This document shows positions 16,997 through 23,422 of a stretch of 64,000 nt of DNA, piece by piece. The notes under the pieces were generated by a model, which saw only the letters and a program-made list of their open reading frames with translations, ran no database searches and had not been told where the DNA came from. How positions within the stretch are numbered: position 1 is the stretch's first letter; each line of letters opens with the position of its first letter. Source of the DNA: Armatimonadota bacterium (GTDB taxonomy: Bacteria > Armatimonadota > Zipacnadia > JAUWAU01); assembly GCA_030601885.1 (NCBI GenBank), contig JAUWAU010000030.1, positions 19,133 through 83,132 on the forward strand. Direction: 5' to 3'. Made by a program: the position numbers and the translations under genes.

Positions 16997-18250
16997 TTAT
17001 TCTCGTTCTTCGGGCGGGATGCGCACGAGTGCGCCGTCCTTCTCCAGCCGCTCCTGCAGCGCGGCCACGTCCAGGTCGGCGGGCTGGCAGTCGGCCGCGA
17101 CGCACATGGCCGCGGCCGTGCCGGAGGCCTGGGAGATGGCCATGTTGGGGGCCATGCTGCGGGCGGATTGGAAGGCCGGCTGGGAGGCGGAGATGCAGCG
17201 GCCGGCAAGGAGCAGGTTGTCCAGATCGGCCGGGACGAGGCTGCGATACGGGATCTCGAAGCCCAGGTGCTCGAGGAAGTAGCGCTTGCCGTAGTAATTG
17301 GGCACGGGGTTCGAACTCACCGCAATGGAATCCGGCTGGCGCCGACCGGTCAGCGCATCTTCTTCACTGATAGTGTAGAGGCCGGTAATCCGCCGCGTCT
17401 CGCGGACGCCGATGGTGGTGGCCGTCTCGACGAGCGTGACGTCGGGGAAGTCCTTGCGCAGACTCTCCACGTGCTCCATGACCGCGCGGCGTGCCTCGAT
17501 CTCGGCGGCGGTGAGGTCCGCTGCATTCGAGCCGTCCACCTCGTTGATCCTGGGCCCCCAGCGGGTGGTGAGGCCGTTGACCCAGAGACGCCGCTCACCC
17601 TCGGGGGGCGCGGGAACACCCATCACCCGATACATGAGCGTCACGGCCATCATGCGCTCGCCGCTCTTTTTGACCTTCTCGAAGCGCGCGCCGGCGCGCG
17701 CGGCCACATCGCCGTCGCCGGTGGCGTCAACGTACATCTGCGCCCGGACGGCCTGCCGCCCTGACTTGTTCTCCACGATGACGGCGCTCACGTTTCGGTC
17801 GTCGGCGAGGGTGTCGCTGAATGCCGTGTGGAGCATGAGCTCGACGCCAGCATGAGCGAGCATCTCGAGGGCCACGGATTTGAGCACCTCAGGGTCGAAG
17901 CTCACTGCATACGGGCAGTGCCCGGGCTTGAGCTCGCCGAAGTGCCCGTGCGACGTGCGCGCGCACGCACCCCCGGCCGCAGCCAGGCGGTCTACGAGCT
18001 CTTGCGCCAGGCCGCGCACCGTCTGGACGTGGTTTGGCTCGTGCTCGTTGCGGAAGCCGTTGAAGCTGGTCATGAGCCCGGCGGTCGCCATGCCGCCGAG
18101 AAAGCCGTAGCGCTCGATGAGCAGCGTTTTCGCTCCCCGCCGACCGGCCGCCAGGGCCGCCATGATGCCGCCGGGGCCGCCGCCGCCGACGGCGACGTCG
18201 GGCTCGGCGACGATGGGGAGGTCTTTTGCGGGTTCGAGGATGGTCTTCAT
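16997..18250 (-). CDS. FAD-dependent oxidoreductase (FAD_oxidored type)
   Basis: 417 residues, GGAG upstream of the ATG. The N-terminus is a dinucleotide-binding fold: DVAVGGGGPGGIMAALAAGR with the acidic end in LLIERYGFLGGMAT. MYVDATGDGDVAARAG is the conserved second motif of this family, and the C-terminal NLLLAGRCISASQPAFQSAR...GTAAAM completes the FAD site. No signal peptide. Family members are often found beside glycan and aromatic catabolism genes, and their reactions are mostly unknown. It is 48 bases upstream of the glycyl radical enzyme and in tandem with a paralogue, so a redox role in the same pathway is likely but unproved. Confidence 0.88.
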   Translation of the reverse strand: MKTILEPAKDLPIVAEPDVAVGGGGPGGIMAALAAGRRGAKTLLIERYGFLGGMATAGLMTSFNGFRNEHEPNHVQTVRGLAQELVDRLAAAGGACARTSHGHFGELKPGHCPYAVSFDPEVLKSVALEMLAHAGVELMLHTAFSDTLADDRNVSAVIVENKSGRQAVRAQMYVDATGDGDVAARAGARFEKVKKSGERMMAVTLMYRVMGVPAPPEGERRLWVNGLTTRWGPRINEVDGSNAADLTAAEIEARRAVMEHVESLRKDFPDVTLVETATTIGVRETRRITGLYTISEEDALTGRRQPDSIAVSSNPVPNYYGKRYFLEHLGFEIPYRSLVPADLDNLLLAGRCISASQPAFQSARSMAPNMAISQASGTAAAMCVAADCQPADLDVAALQERLEKDGALVRIPPEERE

Positions 18251-18302
18251 TGGGTTGGGCTCCGTGAAAGGCAGTCGTTAGTCGCCAGTTACCAGTTCCT
18301 CG

Positions 18303-19694
18303 TCAACAGCATGGCAGCGGGTCCGGGTGAGGTGCGAGGAGGACGCCGTCGTCGGAGAGTTGCTGGCGGAGTCGTTCGACGTCCACCTCCGCGGGCCTGA
18401 TGCCATTCTTGGCCGCCATTGCGGCGGCAGTGCCGGCCGCCTGGCCGCACAGGAGACAGCACGTCGTGTTTCGCGTGCTGTTGTGGGCCACGAGTTCCAC
18501 CGTCATCATGCGTCCGGCGATGAGCACATTGTCGAGCTTCCGGGGTATCAAGGCACGGTACGGAATGCCGTAGGCGCCGGCCTCGCGGACGAGGTACTTC
18601 GAGTTGTCAATGAATCCGAAGCACCCGATCTGATAGGCGAATTGCCGGCCCTCGGTGCAATCGTCCTGGGTGAGCTCATACTCACAGCGGATCGCTCTCG
18701 CGCGACGCTGACCGACCGCGGGCGCCGGTCCGGCAACATAGCATTCCTCGCACCCGGCCACGTGCCCGCGGAACAGGTCGGCCACGTCGAACATCTGCCC
18801 GCGCAGCGTCGTCTCCGCCGCTGTCAGGGCCTCCACGTCCAGGCCGTCGTTGGGGCCGTAGTTAATGCAGTTGCAGTAGGTCAACTCGCGGGGGCGAAGC
18901 GACGATGAGAGGAAGCCGCGGGGCACGCTCTGGCCGGCAGCCTCTGCGAGCTTCTTCATGTGAATTCCAAGCCGCACCACATCCGGGCTGCGCGTGCCCG
19001 GTTTGACGGCGTGGGCGAGCTGCCGGATGAGCTCCCGGCGATCCAGGTCGGCTTCCATGGCGGCCAGGTCCACGTTGCACAGGCGAAAGGTGAACCCGGC
19101 CGAATATGCCCCGCGCTCGCCGGGCTTGAAGTGCTCGAACGCCGCGCCCGCATAGGCGGCCACGTCCCCGTCGCCGGTGCAATCCACGTACTGCCCGGCG
19201 CGCAGCAGGCTGCGTCCGGCCTTGTTCCATACCACGACGCCTTCGACGTGCCGGTCGGCGGAACGGACCTCGTCTACTACGGTGTGCAGCAGGAGCCTGA
19301 CGCCGGCCTCGAGGCACATCTGGGCGGCGGCGAGCTTGAATGCCTCAGGCTCGACGGGCGTCAGCATGCTCACGAAGTCGCCGCCTCGTTCCATGCGCAC
19401 ATGGCCCATTCCACCGCCGAGCTGCTCCACGCGATCGACGAGCTCCTGGGCGATGCCTGCCACCAAGCGCATCCGTTCGGCGTCCGGGTGGGCGTCGAAA
19501 ATGTTGAAGAAACTGTGTAGTCCGGTGGCGCCGGTGATCCCCATGCCACCCAGCCATCCCGCCTTTTCGACGAGGACCGTATTAGCGCCGCTGCGAGCCG
19601 CCGCGATGGCGGCCGCAATCCCCGCCATTCCCCCACCAGCCACGAGCACATCACCGGGCTCATATTGCGTCTCGTCAACTGCGGGCAACTGCAT
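18303..19694 (-). CDS. FAD-dependent oxidoreductase, paralogue of the following gene
   Basis: 463 residues, AGGAGG before the ATG. FAD motifs: DVLVAGGGMAGIAAAIAAAR, LVEKAGWLGGMGITGATGLH, QYVDCTGDGDVAAYAGAAFE, and the C-terminal NVLIAGRMMTVELVAHNSTR. It shares the second and last motifs with its neighbour but has a longer middle carrying Cys-rich CNCINYGPNDGL and GCEECYVAGPAP. The last residues, APHPDPLP, look like translated intergenic repeat rather than family sequence, so the natural C-terminus may have been altered. First intact gene of the minus-strand cluster that leads into the glycyl radical enzyme. Confidence 0.88.
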   Translation of the reverse strand: MQLPAVDETQYEPGDVLVAGGGMAGIAAAIAAARSGANTVLVEKAGWLGGMGITGATGLHSFFNIFDAHPDAERMRLVAGIAQELVDRVEQLGGGMGHVRMERGGDFVSMLTPVEPEAFKLAAAQMCLEAGVRLLLHTVVDEVRSADRHVEGVVVWNKAGRSLLRAGQYVDCTGDGDVAAYAGAAFEHFKPGERGAYSAGFTFRLCNVDLAAMEADLDRRELIRQLAHAVKPGTRSPDVVRLGIHMKKLAEAAGQSVPRGFLSSSLRPRELTYCNCINYGPNDGLDVEALTAAETTLRGQMFDVADLFRGHVAGCEECYVAGPAPAVGQRRARAIRCEYELTQDDCTEGRQFAYQIGCFGFIDNSKYLVREAGAYGIPYRALIPRKLDNVLIAGRMMTVELVAHNSTRNTTCCLLCGQAAGTAAAMAAKNGIRPAEVDVERLRQQLSDDGVLLAPHPDPLPCC

Positions 19695-19764
19695 GGTGAG
19701 TGAACCTCCTGGTCCAATGACGAGCCTTTGTCATTCTGTCGGCAAGGCGCCGGGAGCTCCCACG

Positions 19765-19938
19765 CACCAGCCCGGCGAGGTACCATTCTTCGCATTCGGC
19801 GACATGCCTGCCGAATAGCTCAGCCGCCCGCACCGTTCGCCGGCGCGCGTCCGCGTTGGCCGCCGCCCGCGTGGCCACGCTCAGGCCGTCGGTGGGCCCA
19901 TGCCTGCTGGTGTTGCACTCGGCCAAAAATGTTATGCG
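19765..19938 (-). pseudogene. Fragment of a third FAD-dependent oxidoreductase
   Basis: On the minus strand, codons in one frame give ITFLAECNTSRHGPTDGLSV and later AELFGRHVAECEEWYLAGL. These match the neighbouring intact enzyme at INYGPNDGLDVEAL and ADLFRGHVAGCEECYVAG in order and spacing. Upstream and downstream of this stretch the similarity vanishes, there is no FAD-binding N-terminus, and the fragment covers roughly 60 residues of a protein over 450 long. It is best read as the remnant of a tandem duplicate, immediately upstream of its intact paralogue. Confidence 0.75.
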
Positions 19939-19944
19939 CGACGC

Positions 19945-19974
19945 TTGACGCTGGCGCTCCGGTATAGTGATACT
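19945..19974 (+). promoter_or_regulatory. Candidate sigma-70 promoter of the ArsM-like gene
   Basis: TTGACG (19945-19950) and GATACT (19969-19974) are 18 bases apart, 35 bases before the start codon. The overlapping TATAGT six bases earlier is closer to consensus but would leave only a 12-base spacer. No ArsR-type dyad is obvious. Confidence 0.4.
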
Positions 19975-20008
19975 CCATACGGGGCAACCACAGGATGAGG
20001 AGCGCGCC

Positions 20009-20758
20009 ATGTCCACTGAACGTCTGACCGCGAAACGGAAGGCTGAGATCCTAAACTCCGTCAAGGAGAGGTACCGCGCCGTTGCGAGCGATCCCACGGG
20101 GCACTTCTGCTACCCCGTGGGGCGCGAGAGCGCTGTCGGGCTGGGCTACGAGCCTGAATGGCTCAATGCAGTGCCTGCCGAGGTCGTTGATCGGTTCGTC
20201 GGGGTCGGCAACCCCTTCAGCGTCCGGAGGCCCGTAAAGGGACAAAGTGTGCTGGACGTCGGATGCGGCTCTGGGCTGGACGCCTTCGTGGCGGCGGCCT
20301 TGGTGGGGGCCGATGGGCGCTCGGTGGGGGTGGACATGGCACCGGAAATGCTCGAATGGCCCAAGAGGGCCGTTGCAGCAGGGACTCTCGGGAACATCGA
20401 GTTCCGAGAGGGCTCCGTGGAAGAGCTCCCGTTCGAGGACGAGTCATTCGATCTGGTGATCTCCAACGGCGTGCTGAATCTCGTCCCGGACAAGGACGCC
20501 GCGTTTCAGGAGATGCACCGCGTGCTTCGGCCTGGCGGGAGCTTCGCCGCGGCCGACCTCCTGGTCGTGGCAAGCATCCCGGCGGACGTCCTGACGGACG
20601 TCGATGCTTGGTCCACCTGAATTGCGGGCGCCCTGCCAGGTAGGTCCTACCTGGCCAAGCTGCGCGAGAGCGGATTCCGTTCGGCGACAATTGTTGGGAG
20701 GACCGGGTACACGACGTCGAGATACACGGAAGCCCACTATCTGGCGGCCACGAGGTGA
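20009..20758 (+). CDS. arsM: ArsM-like SAM methyltransferase, candidate selenoprotein (in-frame TGA read as Sec)
   Basis: Start at the ATG after GAGGAG. The SAM-binding core is plain: VLDVGCGSGLDAFVAA (motif I), GVDMAPEMLE, GSVEELPFEDESFDLVISN and VLRPGGSFAAADLL. The frame meets TGA at 20618-20620 after DAWST, then continues as IAGALPGRSYLAKLRESGF up to SRYTEAHYLAATR and a TGA at 20756. In arsenite methyltransferases this site reads W-x-x-C-[ILV]-[AG]-G-A-L with an arsenite-binding Cys, so TGA replaces exactly that codon (residue 204 of 249). An 8-bp stem with loop GGTCC starts 15 bases after the TGA. If Sec is inserted this is a full-length seleno-ArsM; otherwise it is a 203-residue truncated enzyme or a pseudogene. 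The selenocysteine machinery is not in the window. Confidence 0.72.
20635..20655 (+). promoter_or_regulatory. Candidate bacterial SECIS hairpin
   Basis: GCCAGGTA (20635-20642) and TACCTGGC (20648-20655) pair perfectly around the loop GGTCC. The loop begins 22 bases after the TGA and its first two bases are G. Known bacterial SECIS elements sit just downstream of UGA, with the apical loop roughly 16-37 bases away and a G among the first loop bases; this one fits. It is also coding, as expected. Confidence 0.6.
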
Positions 20759-20900
20759 TGGGGCACAGGGACGAGGCTGAGACGACGACGCGCCCCTGCG
20801 CCATGCGAGCGCTGCAGCGTGCCTGCTTGACATGATGTGCCTTGCTACCGTGAGGGGGCAGCACTGTCGGCGCGTCTCAACCGTGAGGCCGCTACGTCAT

Positions 20901-22004
20901 CTACTGCGGACGCCCCATGAGCTGCAGACGATCCTGCAGACGTTTCTGCCGGGCGACAAAGGCTTCCAACAGGCCGTCAGCGGTCTCTTCGATGGTGCGC
21001 TTGTTGTTGGTGTAGGGATCCTGTCGAGTGGCCTCATTCACTTGATCGATCCACTCGGCCGGGATCGCCTGGCTGCCCGCGAGCGCCCCGGCCAGCCCCC
21101 CGGCGACCGCGGCCAGGCAGTCGGTGTCGCGGCCGAAGTTGACGGCGGCGCCGATGGCCTCTTTGGGATCTCCCTCGCTGATGGCAAAGACGGCCAGGCC
21201 CTTTGAGACGACCTCGTTGGCCTGCGACAGGCCATAGTTGAAGTACCGCCCACCCTCGTAGAACTCGTAGAACTCATCGCGCATGGCCATCGGGTCCGTG
21301 TGCTTTTCCGCCAGCTCCAGCGCCCGGCTCACTTCGCCGTCGATGGTGTCGTAGAGGGCGTACAGGCTCCCGCCCTCGGCCCGATAATGAACGAAGCGCT
21401 TTCCCGTCTCCAAGACCGACGATACGGTCGCATTCGGCTTGCACGCCTCCGCCACGGCCGCGTTATATAGAGCCGCCCAGCGCAGGCCGAAGGCGGTCTC
21501 GCGAGCGTAGACCTTGCCGACCTCGAAGGAGTCGTCGGCAGCTCCCTGTGAGTCGCCGGCGTTGATGAGTCCCAACGGGTGCGATGCGCGGGCCAGGGAC
21601 ACTACGTTGGGATATGGCCACAGCTTCCCCAGCTCCGACGGCGGCACACCGGCACGCGCTAAGTCAAGCAATGATCGATCGAAGCGCTCCTGCTTGTACA
21701 CCATCTTGTCCGGCTCCAGATCCCGCACCCACACCGCGACAAGATCATGCGCCAGGATGCGATCCTGTTTCTCGATGATGGCGGTGGCGATGAGCTTCTG
21801 CCGCTCGATGCCGTCCTCGGTAGTGCCCGGTGGGCGCTGCCAGTCCGTATGAGCGGTGTAGTGCCGATAGTGCAGCAGTTGGTCGAGGAAGCCATGCGTC
21901 TGGCTGATGCGCTCCCGCGACCAGCCCTCCACCGGGGCGCCCATCGCCGAGCCCACCCACGAGCCGGCGATACAGCCGCGGAACTTGTCCCTGAGGGTCG
22001 GCAT
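20901..22004 (-). CDS. ADP-ribosylglycohydrolase family protein
   Basis: 367 residues from the ATG at 22004, with AAGGA upstream; the longer frame has no start signal. Motifs of the DraG/ARH fold: KFRGCIAGSWVGSAMGAPVE at the N-terminus, GAADDSFEVGKVYA in the middle and NFGRDTDCLAAVAGGLAGAL with the metal-binding Asp residues near the C-terminus. Members remove ADP-ribose from proteins or nucleosides, but many genomic copies are of unknown substrate. No ADP-ribosyltransferase lies nearby. It is followed on the same strand by nothing obvious and preceded by the enolase-superfamily gene. Confidence 0.88.
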   Translation of the reverse strand: MPTLRDKFRGCIAGSWVGSAMGAPVEGWSRERISQTHGFLDQLLHYRHYTAHTDWQRPPGTTEDGIERQKLIATAIIEKQDRILAHDLVAVWVRDLEPDKMVYKQERFDRSLLDLARAGVPPSELGKLWPYPNVVSLARASHPLGLINAGDSQGAADDSFEVGKVYARETAFGLRWAALYNAAVAEACKPNATVSSVLETGKRFVHYRAEGGSLYALYDTIDGEVSRALELAEKHTDPMAMRDEFYEFYEGGRYFNYGLSQANEVVSKGLAVFAISEGDPKEAIGAAVNFGRDTDCLAAVAGGLAGALAGSQAIPAEWIDQVNEATRQDPYTNNKRTIEETADGLLEAFVARQKRLQDRLQLMGRPQ

Positions 22005-22063
22005 GGTGGCGGATCCTTTCGTGTCGGAAAGGCAGTTGTTAGTAGTCACTTCGGAGTCGCCAG

Positions 22064-22110
22064 CGAAGGCCGGCGGGGCGCAGAGGCCCCCGCCCCACAA
22101 TGTAAGGCTT
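22064..22110 (+). repeat. Minimal R1-type hairpin
   Basis: GGCCGGCGGGGC, a short loop, then GGCCCCCGCCCCACAATGTAAGG. It shares the GCGGGG/CCCCGC arms and the terminal C-ACAAT of R1, and sits between two minus-strand genes. Confidence 0.6.
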
Positions 22111-22134
22111 GGCGGGAGAGGCGGGCTTCAGTTG

Positions 22135-23184
22135 CTACTCCCAATCGAAGCCGGGGCCCGTGGGAAGCGAGATGTGTCCGTCGGTCAGCTCGGGCAGAGA
22201 CGTGGGGTCGAGCACGTCCGCTTCGAGATAGAGTGCATTCGGCAGACACGCCATGACGTTGAGTTGAACGGTGCCATCGGCCTGAGAGGAGGCGTAGCGA
22301 CGGTCGAAGGCGTCGGCCATGGTGCCGATCTGCAGGAGTGTCGTGGGCCCGCCCGCGCGGCGCATGTTCGGCTGCACGATATCCACCGCGCCACACCTCA
22401 AGTGCCGGGCGAAGTCAGTCACGCCGTGGAGGTTCTCGCCGAGGGCAAGCGGGATGTCGAGGGCCTCGGCTATTGCCACATTCCCGTCGATGTCGTGGGT
22501 CGGAATTGGCTCCTCCCACCAATAGCAGCCGAGGTCCTGCAACGCCCGGCCGCGGCGGATGGCCTCGGCCACGGTGAGGTTCTGTCCGCCATCAACCATC
22601 AGCTTGGTGTCATCGCCGATGGCCTTGCGGGCGAGCTTCACCCGTTCGACGTCCTCCTCCATCGTTGGAAAGCCCCCTCTGATCTTCACTGCCCGGAAAC
22701 CGTGCTCCACGGCCTCGGCACACACTCGCTGCAGCTTCTCATCGCCGTAGTTCGGCCATCCGACCATGGCGTAGGCGGGGATGCGATCGCGGACCGCGCC
22801 CCACAACTGCCAACATGGGACGCCGTGGGCCTTGCCGATGCAGTCCCAGAGCGCTACATCGATCATCGAGATGCCATACAGCGCCAAGCCGGTGGGACCG
22901 CAGTAATCGGTCTCGCGTAGCATCGCCTCATGGGTGCCCCGGATGAAGGCTGTGTCCGTACCGAGGACGACAGGCTTGAGCTCATGCTCGATGACGGCGG
23001 CGAGCGAGTTCGGTCGACCCGTGGCACGACCAAAGCCGATCTCGGCTGCACCGGACACGCCATCATCAGTGCGAACGACAACTCGCACGGAGCCAACGCC
23101 CGGTATAGCGTGGAACAGCGCCAGGATCGGCGGCGCATCAGGTTCGGCCGGGTGGACGGTGATCTCGAGTTCGGTGACTTTCAT
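22135..23184 (-). CDS. Mandelate racemase/muconate lactonizing enzyme family protein (enolase superfamily)
   Basis: 349 residues from the ATG at 23184; an upstream frame extension lacks family similarity. Catalytic layout: VKIRGG (K-x-R on barrel strand 2), then metal ligands in MVDGGQNL (Asp), WWEEPIP (Glu) and LALGENLHG (Glu), then DIVQPNMRRAGGPT. The K-x-R pattern and the Glu third ligand place it in the MR-like branch: acid-sugar dehydratases, racemases or cycloisomerases. It probably dehydrates or epimerises a uronic or aldonic acid released by the secreted lyases encoded divergently from 23.4 kb. That link is inference from position. Confidence 0.9.
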   Translation of the reverse strand: MKVTELEITVHPAEPDAPPILALFHAIPGVGSVRVVVRTDDGVSGAAEIGFGRATGRPNSLAAVIEHELKPVVLGTDTAFIRGTHEAMLRETDYCGPTGLALYGISMIDVALWDCIGKAHGVPCWQLWGAVRDRIPAYAMVGWPNYGDEKLQRVCAEAVEHGFRAVKIRGGFPTMEEDVERVKLARKAIGDDTKLMVDGGQNLTVAEAIRRGRALQDLGCYWWEEPIPTHDIDGNVAIAEALDIPLALGENLHGVTDFARHLRCGAVDIVQPNMRRAGGPTTLLQIGTMADAFDRRYASSQADGTVQLNVMACLPNALYLEADVLDPTSLPELTDGHISLPTGPGFDWE

Positions 23185-23422
23185 CGGTCGGTACCTCGCC
23201 AACCCCCACGTGTTGATTGTGTGCCGCCCCTCCGGTCTGGAACGCAATGGAAGGCCCCGCCGGCGTTCGCAGGGAAATGACTCGAGACCAACGGAGCGCG
23301 CACACCATCGAACTATTTCGCTATGGGCAGTTGAATTACCTTTTTACCTTTTTTGGTGTGGGAGCCTTGCACATGAACGACGGTGCCGGGCCCGCACTCG
23401 CAACAAGGAGGGTCTTGTCATC
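23185..23422. other. Divergent intergenic region
   Basis: About 240 bases separate the minus-strand enolase-superfamily gene from the plus-strand secreted cluster. It has an A/T-rich core around 23330-23365 (ACCTTTTTACCTTTTTT) unlike the rest of the window, the likely promoter zone for both sides. I see no consensus -35/-10 pair. Confidence 0.5.
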
